Assembly (NCBI GenBank): GCA_949710005.1
Contig: OX453274.1
Span: forward strand, 3,569,655-3,633,654
Direction: 5' to 3'
Source of the DNA: Ricordea florida
Taxonomy: Eukaryota; Cnidaria; Anthozoa; Corallimorpharia; Ricordeidae
DNA length: 64,000 bases
A program made the translations under genes and the position numbers. The notes beneath the pieces are model-generated. The model was not told the DNA's origin. It saw nothing but the letters and a program-made list of their open reading frames with translations, and ran no database searches. Below are positions 37,689-47,257 of this stretch, in pieces (the first letter of the stretch is position 1; every line of letters begins with the position of its first letter).

Positions 37689-37744
37689 GATTTTTGTATC
37701 ATAACTAAATGTTTTTTAAATTTAGGTTAGGTTCTTCCCTTCAG

Positions 37745-38986
37745 TCAGTACTTAATTGATCTCAAACTTGAATTCATAATCTCCAGCATAGCGTCAGCCA
37801 CGACAAACATATGACAAGTTATGGTCCCAGTTCCACCTTGTTTCCTTTTAATTTCTATTTTTACACCGTCATGAGTATTATTTAGAGCAAGTCCGCCGCC
37901 GTGAATACCATTATCTGGATGAGTTCTAGTATCAACCCAAAGAGCAAACTTATCCGCGTAAAATTCTTTTTCTTTCAAAGAAATTTGCAAACCGTCATCC
38001 CGACGAAATCTTTTCTTCACGGATTCCCAAAGATCGGAAGGAATCATTCCCCTAGAGTATATTCTATTTGGTACACCATCAACATCAATTTCAACGGAAG
38101 ATATGCCCGGATTATAAAAATTTTCAGAATCTCTTGCTCCTGGGGTTTGAGGTGATAAAAACAAAAACAATATTCCTGTCATTGATCTTCTCGGTAAATT
38201 AATATGCTGATTAATAACGCCATCTCCAGCAATGGAAAATGTAAAAGTTTTGTGCAAAGTAACATTTTCATAAAAGAATCCTTTGCCGACTTGATAAGCC
38301 GCCTGAGCCTCGCGGGCTAAGTATTCACTAGAAATTGAAGAATATTCTAACTCTAAGTTTTTGATTGAATATGATGGCGCTTTAGTTATGTCAGAATAAA
38401 TAAGAATATTAGCGATTGGGGCAAGTGTAATCTCAAATATAAGATGATTTTCCAGCGCTTTCGGATAAAAAACACCGTGATCGTTTAGAATAGGATGATT
38501 TATTGGTATTCTATACTTTGAACCATGAACATTTGCGAGAGCAGCTTCTTTTACATCTTGTGTTTTTGCGTCTCCAGATTTTGTTCTAAGTTTTCTAATA
38601 TTTAGAGAAGAAATACCTTGTTTTAATCTATCTTCTCGCTCTTCTTCAGTCAAGAATAAATCATGATATGTTTGAAATAAATCATATCTTTGAGTATCTT
38701 GCAAAGTCTCTCCCCCGAAAAGAACTTTCATTCTGGCGACAAGATTGCGACCCAGATTATTAACGACTGTATTATTTGCATGACCCTCGACATCTAAATC
38801 AAACATAAGAGATACACTTCCAGGAACAATCACTAAATTCTCTGCGAGTTTGGGAATATTTATGTATAATGTTTCTCCCGGGCTGGCTGAGGATGGATTT
38901 AGAGTAATTCGATTCAGGGTTGATTCTGCTTTCAAACCAAAGGGTTCCTTGGGAATTCTATTTGGGTTAATTTTTTCAGACGTCAT
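37745..38986 (-). CDS. Double-jelly-roll major capsid protein (element 1)
   Basis: A 413-aa protein, full length against the 416-aa element 2 copy and near identical to it. It has the pattern of Polinton/adintovirus major capsid proteins: an N-terminal SPGETLYINIPKLAENLVIV strand, GRNLVARMKVLFGGETLQ, YDLFQTYHDLFLT, a loop of charged residues, PINHPILNDHG, and a C-terminal jelly roll with YSRGMIPSDLW and LWVDTRTH. Such proteins form trimeric capsomers of an icosahedral shell. The promoter box GGTTTAAAGG lies 36 nt before the start and overlaps the stop of the upstream 59-aa gene. A C-terminal self-processing site is not apparent. Confidence 0.92.
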   Translation of the reverse strand: MTSEKINPNRIPKEPFGLKAESTLNRITLNPSSASPGETLYINIPKLAENLVIVPGSVSLMFDLDVEGHANNTVVNNLGRNLVARMKVLFGGETLQDTQRYDLFQTYHDLFLTEEEREDRLKQGISSLNIRKLRTKSGDAKTQDVKEAALANVHGSKYRIPINHPILNDHGVFYPKALENHLIFEITLAPIANILIYSDITKAPSYSIKNLELEYSSISSEYLAREAQAAYQVGKGFFYENVTLHKTFTFSIAGDGVINQHINLPRRSMTGILFLFLSPQTPGARDSENFYNPGISSVEIDVDGVPNRIYSRGMIPSDLWESVKKRFRRDDGLQISLKEKEFYADKFALWVDTRTHPDNGIHGGGLALNNTHDGVKIEIKRKQGGTGTITCHMFVVADAMLEIMNSSLRSIKY

Positions 38987-39016
38987 TGTAAATTTATAAG
39001 ATACTTTGGGTAACCT

Positions 39017-39196
39017 TTAAACCTTTTCTAACTTGGAAATATGTTTTAATAAACCTTCTCTCGCCCCGGGAATTAAAATCATAATATTAAAAATTTGATC
39101 GCCATCTTCCATATATAGAATTTTTTTCCTAATAATTTTTTTCATAATGTTGATTTGGTATTCGGTAAATATTATTTTTTCTTCCTCCTCAACCAT
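39017..39196 (-). CDS. 59-aa conserved microprotein upstream of the capsid gene (element 1)
   Basis: The minus-strand frame from ATG 39196 to TAA 39017 encodes 59 aa. It has the same core as the 60-aa protein at 53135-53317 (FTEYQIN.MKKIIRKKIL, then YMEDGD, then NIMILIP.AREGLLKHI). It is basic and helix-rich, with no cysteine motif. Conservation between the elements at the amino-acid level, with differing third positions and ends, argues that it is a real gene. It is divergent from the integrase across 30 bp and tandem with the capsid gene, whose promoter box overlaps its stop. A small regulatory or DNA-binding protein is possible; the function is unknown. Confidence 0.7.
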   Translation of the reverse strand: MVEEEEKIIFTEYQINIMKKIIRKKILYMEDGDQIFNIMILIPGAREGLLKHISKLEKV

Positions 39197-39226
39197 CTGA
39201 TTTATAAGATAATTGTTTATTTTTAA
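39197..39226. promoter_or_regulatory. Divergent promoter between integrase and 59-aa gene (element 1)
   Basis: Only 30 bp separate the two start codons. On the minus strand TTTAAAAAT begins in the integrase start codon and lies about 32 nt before the 59-aa gene. On the plus strand TTTATAAGAT lies about 26 nt before the integrase. Element 2 has the same layout at 53104-53134. Confidence 0.6.
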
Positions 39227-40228
39227 ATGAACGACGAAAATATTCTCTCAAAAATATATTATTCAGCTGAAGGATATTGGAAAGGATATTCTGCAATCCC
39301 AAAATTAGCCGAGAAAGCGAAAGTAAGTGAAAATGAGGCAAAACAATGGTTGCAGAAACAGGCAATATGGCAAATCTATCTGCCCGCTCCAAAGTATATA
39401 CCTAGACCGCACTGGACTGTAGATAAACCCAATCAGATTCACCAAGCAGATTTATTATTTTTGCCTCATGATAGAGTTGGAAGAAAAACATATAAATACG
39501 CGTTAGTTGTGGTTGATATCGCCTCTAGATATAAAGATTCTGAGCCATTAACCTCAAAAGAAAGTCGAGAGATATCAGAAGCTTTTAAGAAAATATATTC
39601 TAGAAGATTGAAATACCCAAAAACTTTAATGGTTGATCCCGGGAAAGAATTTATGGGAGAAGTTAGTAAACTCATGAATTACCATAATGTTAGGATACAA
39701 AGAAGTGAAGCTGGTAATCACAGAGCTCAAGCATTTGTTGAAAACGCAAATAGAATATTAGGAGAAAGATTATTTAGTCATCAATATGCGCAAGAAATGA
39801 TTGGCGATGATCGGTCGCGTGTATGGGTGAAAAGATTACCAGATATTCTAAAAACCTTGAATAATACGAAAAAGAGAATAACCGGTAAAGAGCCTGATGA
39901 GGCTATAAAACTGAAAGAGGTTGATATTGAACCCAAAAATTATCAGCGGGTGGTAGGGGTTGATGAGGTTAGATTGCCGCCTATTGTTAAAGTTAGATAT
40001 TTATTATCGCCGGGCGAACTTGAGGGTGGAGAAAGAAGGCGGGCTACTGATCCTATTTGGAGTATCAAAGTTTATTATATTTCTAAAAGTATAATTTCGC
40101 CCAATCAACCGGTTTTATATTATTTAATTGACGGACCGCGGCGAGGATTTGTGCGGGAAGAATTACAAGTTATTCCTTATGATACTGAGTTGCCACCCAA
40201 TTCTGTTTTGGCAGGCACCGCCCGATAG
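39227..40228 (+). CDS. Retroviral-type (RVE) integrase (element 1)
   Basis: A 333-aa protein with an intact DDE triad: Asp in HQADLLF, Asp in MVDPGKEF and Glu in AFVENANR. This fits the integrases of Maverick/Polinton elements, which insert the linear genome and leave short target duplications, here 5 bp. The N-terminus (YYSAEGYWKGYSAIPKLAEK) is a small helical domain typical of this clade. The C-terminal part carries basic beta-rich sequence (SPGELEGGERRRATDP). The last 52 bp overlap the end of the polymerase gene on the other strand. The element 2 homologue is interrupted by one stop codon and has two GC-rich inserts missing here. Confidence 0.92.
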   Translation: MNDENILSKIYYSAEGYWKGYSAIPKLAEKAKVSENEAKQWLQKQAIWQIYLPAPKYIPRPHWTVDKPNQIHQADLLFLPHDRVGRKTYKYALVVVDIASRYKDSEPLTSKESREISEAFKKIYSRRLKYPKTLMVDPGKEFMGEVSKLMNYHNVRIQRSEAGNHRAQAFVENANRILGERLFSHQYAQEMIGDDRSRVWVKRLPDILKTLNNTKKRITGKEPDEAIKLKEVDIEPKNYQRVVGVDEVRLPPIVKVRYLLSPGELEGGERRRATDPIWSIKVYYISKSIISPNQPVLYYLIDGPRRGFVREELQVIPYDTELPPNSVLAGTAR

Positions 40229-43200
40229 TGACCATATGGGAGAGTATTTATTCCGTCTTTTTGAATGATTCTCTTATCATCATAGGCGGATAGCGCTTTC
40301 TTATTAACTGTTTTTGTGTAAATATTGTGTAGTTTTGAGCTGATTAAATTTTGCGATCTCATTTGCGGTTCTTTAGTAACCAGGCAATTTTTGAAATCAT
40401 TAAAACTTATTGTTTTCTTGACAACTAATTTCTTCGTTCCTTTATTCTTCTTTATCTCTTTACCGTTGTCCATTAATAAGGCATATTGTTTTGCCCCCAA
40501 ACCCACAAATTCCGTAGGTATACTTCCACCAAACTCATCCTTAAACTTGCCAATTACTTTTTTGTTTGCATCATCCCAAATACCAGATTTGTGATTTTTA
40601 GGATAGTTGCTAGTGTCGAACTTTTCCCGAACATCTTGACTTATATCTTCATAGAAATCTTCCGTTTCTATATTATATACAAGACTATCGGTATCAGTCA
40701 TAAGTAATTCGGCTTTTTCTCCATATTTCTCTTTGATATAATTATAATGAAAATCGTACATTATTTGCTTACTTAGATCCAAAATGGAAAACCCCACGTA
40801 AACCGGTTTATTGAATCTTATTTCTGTTTTCTTCATATTTATGGCGGCTAGATCCTCAGAAAAGATAGTAAAATGATTAAAGTTCGGTTTTCTTATTAAT
40901 TTTTTGGCTGATTCTATATTATTAACCAATCTAACGTCTATCCTTTTTCTCATATTTTCCATTGTTTTTCCGAATACGGAGTTATTCATTAGTTTGAAGA
41001 AATCCTTTTCAAAGTCATTCTTCGCGTGTTTTCTCAATTCAGTATTCCTATCGATATAAGTCTGTAACCACTTTGACTCTTGAAATTTGATTCCCTTATG
41101 AATCTTTGTTATTTTTAATCCTTGTTTTTCATAAAATTTCAGGGTTTCGTGATGAACTACATATCTTTTCTTATCTAATAGGTTCGGTATTAATTTCTTA
41201 ACCTTATTAACGGTAAGTTTTTCTGGTGCTAAAGGCAGATCTTTATGACTATCATGAAGATTTTTTGGGTATTCCAAATCAACCTCAACTATACAAGACA
41301 TGTCTCTCCAATTTACGAGCTCTTCATTTGGAATCCATCTAAATCCGCGTTTTGGTAATTTCTTGCTCATTGCGGCTCCGTATAAGTTATTCGCGTCAAG
41401 ATAAATAATATAACTTATAAGTTTATTTATTTCAAAATCTGTCATATAGGGGTTATTAGCTTTTGCATATCTTTTTGATATTTGGGATGTTCCTCCTCTA
41501 ATCCCTTTCTCAATAAAAAGCAACATATTAACGTCTGTAAACAATTCCAAACTAACTTTAGTTAATTTTAACATTGCATCCCAAGATAATCCCGGGGATG
41601 TAAAATAGTGGGCGGGATCTAAACTATAATTATTAATACACACATCCCTAAAGTTCTCGAATACGTCGGCTAGCTGCAGCACATCTGTTTTTAGATATAA
41701 ATCGTGATAATCTCTAATTGTTTTCATTCCGAATGTTTCCCACACCTTTTTAGCATGTTCATAATCTTCGTCTGAAATACCGTGATTATTTAGTTTTGAG
41801 AAAAACTCTTCCTTTGGTGGGAGTTGGGTTTCATTAAGTTTTTCAATTCGATCAAAATAATCATAAGGGAACACACCCTTTCTCAACAATAGTTTTAACT
41901 TTTCTCCTGTGAAATGTTTTTTAGTTATCGCCATATTTTTATCTATTGGAGAAAAACACATACTTCCTAATAACTTGCAATTCTTGCATTGTTCGCAATT
42001 ACCAACGCCATTAAAAGTAATAATCTTTCCATCTTTTACGTATCTTTTCAAGCATTCTCCTGGTTTGCACGACTCACATTTTCCGCATTTTGTAAGATTG
42101 TCAACCAATCCACTAAGGGAGAATTGCATAAATTTATAAGAATCAATGAATCTTATTGTTCTAGTAATGGGCTTTTCTTTTTCATCCTCATCTTCGCAAT
42201 CACAATCGTGCTCAAAATCATGATCGCAATCATAGTTAATTAAAATTTTCTTCGAGAAACTAATATACTTTTCATCGGTGTTGGCCAAACAGCTCATTCC
42301 ACCCTTTGTTTTCCCAAGATTCTTAATGAACAGATGAGAATCATACCCCGATAGATTATGAATTACTACTGGAACAAATTTGGGGATCACATATTTTAAG
42401 TTGCAAATTTTATGCGCTGCGCCACGATATTTTCCGGTAAGATGACAATGATCTATTACTTTTCCAAAATCCTCTTCTTCAGAAAATTCGCGCTCGCATA
42501 TATGGCAGTGAGTTGCATTTTCATATTCTTTTTTATCTGTTTTTGACATATTCTTTTTATCATAAACTTTAAAAGTTTCCTTTTTTTCTTCTATTAACTG
42601 GAAAATTTTCCTGACATCTCTTTCTAAATATTCTGTGAATATCTGCGCAACATCCTCGTCATCAGATTTTGCGGTGTAGTTCACGCAGATATTAAAATCC
42701 TTTGGCAATATACTTTCATCAAAACACTTAATATAATAGCAGAAACCTGATGCTTTGTGCATTTGGTAATTTTTTGTAAAGCTTTTAATTTCGCTTGGTG
42801 AACAAGTATGTATTGGTATTAGCTGGCCCTCAAAATCAACATAGATACCAAAAGGCGCACGCATTTTATTTTTAAAATTTTTAAAGTAAATAAATTTCGG
42901 GCTGCCATCCTCGTTCTTTGGCATTTTAATTTTAACTTCGCCGTGTGAATCGCAATATTCTTTGTGTTCTTGCAAAATCCTTTCATCGTAAAATGAGTTG
43001 AAGCACCTAAAACAGAAATGTTTTTTGTGTTTATTATCATCAATTTCAGATGACAAAAGTCTGCTTGCGTTATTTACCAAAATATAGTGGGTTTTTTCAC
43101 CATTAGTTATTAAAAGTAAATTTATAAATTTACAATCACACAACTTGCATTCGTAATTATTGCAATCGCATTTCTTGCACCCGCATTCTTCACATTCGTG

Positions 43201-44718
43201 TTTTTTGCAGTCTTTTTTCTTGCATTTCTGTTTTTTCTTGCACTCTTTTTTCATGCAACCGCAATTCTTGCATTTTTCTTCTTTCTTGCAATAACATTTG
43301 TCGCTCAATCTCGCGGTATATATTTTATCAGCTTCTTCGTCATATTTCAGCACATTGACTGGATAGGGATTTTGTTTTTCAAACTTGGCAAAATCTCTTA
43401 ATTTCATTGCACCCTCTATACCAGAAAAGTTTAATTTTTTACGATTTTCCAACAATTCATTATTTGCTCTCTCTCTATTATGTTTTCTTGGGAACACAGC
43501 CTCCGTTAATGAAAGTTGCCCGCAATCTTCGCACTTATTTTGAATGTTAATAGTAGCTTTTTTTGCCGCTAATCTTTCTGGCGTTGGTATATATGAACTC
43601 CCAGAAGTAACTGTGTAAGGCGCTATCCCAATGTCAAATCGCGCTACTGAATCAAACTGAAAAACACCAGAATCTGTGTTTTCTTGAAATTTTTCAACCT
43701 CAAAGAATATATCTTTAATTATATCATCATATTCTTTTGACAAATCGCTTGCCTCTGTAATTATTTTTGGTTTAGCGCCAAAGTATTTTTCAACCTCTTC
43801 CTTAATTTGGTTATTTTGCAAAGGAGATTTCACAAACTTTGATGATAGTATAACCTTAACCTTTTTTGGTTTCTTATCCTTATTAATAATATCCATAACC
43901 TTTGGTTTTATTTTCCTCATGAATTCTCCAATAGTATATCCTTTTTTCCCATCTATGACGTGTTGCTTCAAATAGCCATTTTTGAATTTTCTCGTAGTTT
44001 CTTTGATAATTAATTCTTCCTCTTTCAACCTTTTTGTTTTTGGTCTTGCCCCCTCCTTCTCGTAATCTCTTTTTGATTTTGTTTGGATTGGTTGATTTTT
44101 GGGTTCATTCGCTTTTTTGTATCTATCTATAAAATTTTTGGCAATTTCCTCTGTTTTATTTTTTACTTTTTCTGGAATATATGGTTTCACAAAATCCCAA
44201 AACTTGTTTAGTACATTTCCCAAAAGGGGAGTATTTTTAGCCGGCTCGTTTTTTATTACTTGTTTTTTGATTTTTGTTGGAATTGGTGGTGGTGGACGCG
44301 TTGGTTTGGGTGGAGAAGGTCTTTTTGGTTTATATTTATTAACACTTATTCTAGGTTGGTTTGGTGGCGGTGTTCCGGGAGGGGTCGTTGGTATAAATCT
44401 TTCTGGCGAACCTGGCGGTGTTCCCGGAATTTGAATTGGTTGAGGAATATTTAGAGGTGGTAAATTTGGTCTTATTTGTGGTATTGGAAGAAGGGGTTGC
44501 GGTTGATTCGCTCTTCTCCTCGGCATATTATCAATTGTTCTAAAAATTTCTGTTCTATTATCTATGATTTGTTGAATATTATTAATTACTTCTGGTATAA
44601 TTCCCAATGCTATCGCTTTATCCTCTTTAGTAGTCATTTCTGATCTACCCGGAATTTTATAAAATGTGAGCAATTTGGTTAATTGCTTAAAATTCAATTC
44701 TCTTCTTAACTGATCCAT
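40177..44718 (-). CDS. Protein-primed family B DNA polymerase with HNH insert (element 1)
   Basis: A 1513-aa protein starting at ATG 44718 inside the terminal repeat. Order: SAP-like segment (1-45), Pro-rich linker (about 60-180), Cys/Lys-rich stretch (about 473-536), a CFRC...C zinc finger, ExoI (YVDFEGQ, near 626), an HNH/endonuclease-VII-like insert (IDHCHLTGKYRGAAH, about 736-773), ExoII (NLSGYDSH), ExoIII (YLKTDV), motif A (YLDANNLYG), motif B (NNSVFGK), motif C (MTDTDS) and KQY. All catalytic signatures are present, so it looks functional. Such polymerases copy linear genomes from a terminal protein. The type is clearly different from element 2's polymerase. The Cys/Lys-rich stretch is unusual and looks like an insertion. 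Confidence 0.93.
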   Translation of the reverse strand: MDQLRRELNFKQLTKLLTFYKIPGRSEMTTKEDKAIALGIIPEVINNIQQIIDNRTEIFRTIDNMPRRRANQPQPLLPIPQIRPNLPPLNIPQPIQIPGTPPGSPERFIPTTPPGTPPPNQPRISVNKYKPKRPSPPKPTRPPPPIPTKIKKQVIKNEPAKNTPLLGNVLNKFWDFVKPYIPEKVKNKTEEIAKNFIDRYKKANEPKNQPIQTKSKRDYEKEGARPKTKRLKEEELIIKETTRKFKNGYLKQHVIDGKKGYTIGEFMRKIKPKVMDIINKDKKPKKVKVILSSKFVKSPLQNNQIKEEVEKYFGAKPKIITEASDLSKEYDDIIKDIFFEVEKFQENTDSGVFQFDSVARFDIGIAPYTVTSGSSYIPTPERLAAKKATINIQNKCEDCGQLSLTEAVFPRKHNRERANNELLENRKKLNFSGIEGAMKLRDFAKFEKQNPYPVNVLKYDEEADKIYTARLSDKCYCKKEEKCKNCGCMKKECKKKQKCKKKDCKKHECEECGCKKCDCNNYECKLCDCKFINLLLITNGEKTHYILVNNASRLLSSEIDDNKHKKHFCFRCFNSFYDERILQEHKEYCDSHGEVKIKMPKNEDGSPKFIYFKNFKNKMRAPFGIYVDFEGQLIPIHTCSPSEIKSFTKNYQMHKASGFCYYIKCFDESILPKDFNICVNYTAKSDDEDVAQIFTEYLERDVRKIFQLIEEKKETFKVYDKKNMSKTDKKEYENATHCHICEREFSEEEDFGKVIDHCHLTGKYRGAAHKICNLKYVIPKFVPVVIHNLSGYDSHLFIKNLGKTKGGMSCLANTDEKYISFSKKILINYDCDHDFEHDCDCEDEDEKEKPITRTIRFIDSYKFMQFSLSGLVDNLTKCGKCESCKPGECLKRYVKDGKIITFNGVGNCEQCKNCKLLGSMCFSPIDKNMAITKKHFTGEKLKLLLRKGVFPYDYFDRIEKLNETQLPPKEEFFSKLNNHGISDEDYEHAKKVWETFGMKTIRDYHDLYLKTDVLQLADVFENFRDVCINNYSLDPAHYFTSPGLSWDAMLKLTKVSLELFTDVNMLLFIEKGIRGGTSQISKRYAKANNPYMTDFEINKLISYIIYLDANNLYGAAMSKKLPKRGFRWIPNEELVNWRDMSCIVEVDLEYPKNLHDSHKDLPLAPEKLTVNKVKKLIPNLLDKKRYVVHHETLKFYEKQGLKITKIHKGIKFQESKWLQTYIDRNTELRKHAKNDFEKDFFKLMNNSVFGKTMENMRKRIDVRLVNNIESAKKLIRKPNFNHFTIFSEDLAAINMKKTEIRFNKPVYVGFSILDLSKQIMYDFHYNYIKEKYGEKAELLMTDTDSLVYNIETEDFYEDISQDVREKFDTSNYPKNHKSGIWDDANKKVIGKFKDEFGGSIPTEFVGLGAKQYALLMDNGKEIKKNKGTKKLVVKKTISFNDFKNCLVTKEPQMRSQNLISSKLHNIYTKTVNKKALSAYDDKRIIQKDGINTLPYGHYRAVPAKTELGGNSVS

Positions 44719-45390
44719 AATTTCTTTTGTAAGAATTATCAAATCTTTAAGCCGCTTTTCAAATTTTTAATCCGCCTGTTCCAGAAATCCTTGCCAAAAT
44801 TCCCGGCTTTTATGCTGCTGATCAAAATTCACGTTTCCCCGCTTGGTGACGGGTTCATCAAAACTTTGCGGAGGCTTCAACAATACCTAGCGACGGCTTG
44901 GCTAGTGCTTTGTGAAGGCTTGAGGGCTTCAACAATACCTAGCGGCGGCTTGGCTAGTGCTTTGTGAAGGCTTGAGGGCTTGACTAGGTCTTTTGGGTCT
45001 TAGGGATTTCGACAAGTATTTATTGGCTTTTATGCTGCTGGTTAAATTCCTGATCAAATTTTGGAAACCAATTTAGCTTATAAGCTAAAAAATCCTTGTC
45101 AAATTTCCTGTGTTCCAGAATTCCCCGCTTGGTAACAGGTTCGCCAAAACTTTGCAGAGGCTTCAACAATACCTAGCGACGGCTTGGCTAGTGCTTTGTG
45201 AAGACTTGAGGGTTTTACTAGGTCTTCTGGCTCTTAGGAATTCTGGCTCTTAGGAATTCGACAAGTATTTTTTTGTCTTTTATGCTGCTGGCTAAATTCC
45301 TGATCAAATTTGAAAAACCAATTTAGCTTATAAGCTAGAAAATCCTTGTCAAAATTCCTGTGTTCCAGAGCCGCAGTTTTCTCCCTCTCT
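44701..45390 (-). repeat. Right terminal inverted repeat of element 1 (690 bp)
   Basis: This is the inverted copy of 28798-29487. Its inner edge contains the start codon (44718) of the DNA polymerase, so polymerase and zinc-repeat protein begin with the same residues MDQLRR. Confidence 0.9.
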
Positions 45391-45395
45391 AGAAT
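45391..45395. repeat. Target-site duplication of element 1, right
   Basis: AGAAT follows the terminus CTCCCTCTCT and matches 28793-28797. Confidence 0.85.
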
Positions 45396-46835
45396 TTATG
45401 TAAGTGTATCATTGGATGTATCACAGTAGCTCACCATTCTTCTCTATAGATAAAGGACATTATTTTTTGGCCTTCTAAAAGAGTTTTGGGCGTAAGCAGA
45501 AGGCCAGTCTTCCGTCACGTGGTAATCCCCTATTGAATTTGTTTTGTTTCTAAACTGGAAATCGCGTAGGCTTTCGCAGACTCGGTCTAAGAAAGAAAAA
45601 TCTGGTGCTACGTCGGTGGGGAAACAAAACCGGAAAAAAAATGGGTTACTACGAAAAATGATAAAGAAACCGACGTTAAGGGAGTTATATCCCTTCGCTA
45701 TTCGCTTTTACGGAGGGAAAACGAACTCTCTTCCTAACCCCAATTTTATAGTTCTCGTCTGCGATTGACTTTGGCGAGAGGTGCGCGCACAATTTACGGA
45801 ATTCTCCTTCCTTCCTCCTGGTGACTTCCCAACAAAAAGAAAAAAAAAAGAGAAAAAAAGGAGGAAAGAAAAAGGAAAACGACTACTTAGTGTCAGACCC
45901 TTGTGTTATTACAATAGACATGTTATGGCCCTGAACTTGACATTGTAAGTAATGCTCGGCAAAACGACTTCCGGCCACAAGGTTCAACTTTGAAAACTCG
46001 CGATGATTTAGTCTCCTCCGCAGCCGTTAGGGACGGACCATTAGAAAAGTGATGGGGGGGGGGGGGGTGGGGAAAAAAAACAAAAAAAAATCATGCAAAC
46101 AAGAAGATGAAAAAAAAATTCATGCAGAGGGAAGGTCCAATTGTGACTTTTTCACACGTAGTAAAAAAAAAAGTGCAGAGGGGTTCACCTGAAAAAAAAT
46201 CGTGCAAGCTGAAAACTCCCCACCCCCCCCCATTACTTTTCTAATGGTCCGTCCCTTATTAGGATCGTCACGCAACGCTTCTCCCCCAACACGATCCTAA
46301 TAACGGAGGAGACTAGCGATGATTCGAACCACTTTGTATTTCCAGGTATTATGTAGACCGTGGACAGTCTCTTTTTTTTCTCTTTATTCTTTGTGCGCGG
46401 AGCTTGCGATGCCCAAGCTATCCGGGCAGAGGATTTGAGGCATAAAAACAGATTGCTAATCTTTAGGCCCGGTTAGGGGGGTTCTTTATGTCGCCCGTCT
46501 GAATTTCAAACCTTTTCACGTCGCAATTTCGGAAGGTCGCAGGTCGCTGTCGTAATTTTGCATGAGCGGCTCGTCGTTCCTCGTCATTTCAGCTCCTTCA
46601 TGTCGCCGTTTCAAGGCCATGTCGCTTGTCGGAATTTACCCCTAAAAGGGCCTCAATCTTGGCCATATGCGTCCCTCTTGAAAAAGTTACCCCACCCTGC
46701 CTCCCCAAGCTTTATCCTGTTACGCTATTCGACACCGAAAGCTGAAGACACACTGTTGACAGTTCATATAATTTGTTTATCCTAAGGTTACAGCTATTAT
46801 AAAATTGCGTACAACAAGTAGCCTGCGAATGCAAA
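45396..46835. other. Host spacer between the two elements, promoter side of the DGAT2-like gene
   Basis: 1.4 kb of host DNA with a nested inverted repeat at 46009-46314, a fragment related to the foldback family (about 45597-45625, GGTGCTACGTCGGTGGGGAA), purine-rich runs, and the likely promoter/5' UTR of the acyltransferase whose ATG is at 46836. No gene was recognised. Confidence 0.6.
46009..46314. repeat. Nested inverted repeat with G/C tracts
   Basis: GTCTCCTCCG...CGTTAGGGACGGACCATTAG is mirrored by CTAATGGTCCGTCCCTTA...CGGAGGAGAC. The inner arms are followed by a G tract at about 46053-46068 and a C tract at about 46219-46231. It is related in design to 11976-12198. Confidence 0.75.
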
Positions 46836-47257
46836 ATGGCTTTGATTGATTTTGCCCCTCTTCGTATCCCTCTTCACCGCCGGTTAGAAACAGCCGCGGT
46901 AGCTCTTTATTATTACTCCTTCTTCTTCGGGGCACTCGTTGGGACCTGTGTCATCGTCGGCTTATTTTTCACGTCGTTTTACCCTCTTGCCATACTTTAT
47001 CTTACCTGGGCTTACCTACTCGACAGAGAAACGCCGGAGCATGGTGGTAGAAGATGGAACTATATCCGGCGATTGACGCTGTGGAAATACTTCAGGGATT
47101 ACTTCCCTATCAAGCTGATCAAAACTGCGGAACTCGACCCGAGCCAAAACTATATCTTTGGTTATCACCCTCACGGGATACTTTGTGCTGGAGCATTCTG
47201 TAATTTCGCTACCGAAGCGACGGATTTTAGTGGAGTGTTTCCTGGAATAACACCACA
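46836..47257 (+). CDS. DGAT2/MOGAT-family acyltransferase, first exon, interrupted by element 2
   Basis: The exon encodes about 140 aa with an N-terminal pair of hydrophobic segments (YYYSFFFGALVGTCVIVGLF...), YFPIKLIKTAELDPSQNYI and the catalytic HPHG motif in FGYHPHGILCAGAF. These are typical of monoacylglycerol/diacylglycerol acyltransferases of the DGAT2 family in the ER membrane, which make triacylglycerol. The frame enters element 2 at 47258 and stops at 47330. The rest of the original exon lies at 62962-62983, followed by GTAAGT, so the insertion cut an exon and the reading phase fits when one copy of the duplicated CCACA is counted. Downstream exons are outside the window. The gene is either disrupted on this allele or rescued by splicing from GTAAGC at 47266. 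Confidence 0.85.
47253..47257. repeat. Target-site duplication of element 2, left
   Basis: CCACA directly precedes the terminus ACTACTATG and is repeated at 62962-62966. Host exon phase confirms the boundary. Confidence 0.9.

Larger units (their letters stand above)
28798..45390. mobile_element. Maverick/Polinton (adintovirus-like) provirus, element 1
   Basis: A 16,593-bp element bounded by 690-bp terminal inverted repeats (28798-29487 and 44701-45390) and a 5-bp target duplication AGAAT (28793-28797, 45391-45395). It carries the Maverick hallmarks: protein-primed family B DNA polymerase, RVE integrase, A32-type packaging ATPase, double-jelly-roll major capsid protein and a penton-like protein. 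It also carries a block of small membrane proteins seen again in element 2. The virion genes run on the minus strand from the polymerase end. All the main genes are open; only one accessory paralogue (34821-35333) is broken. The identical arms and clean duplication suggest a young insertion. It is AT-rich and intronless, unlike the flanking host DNA. Confidence 0.95.
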
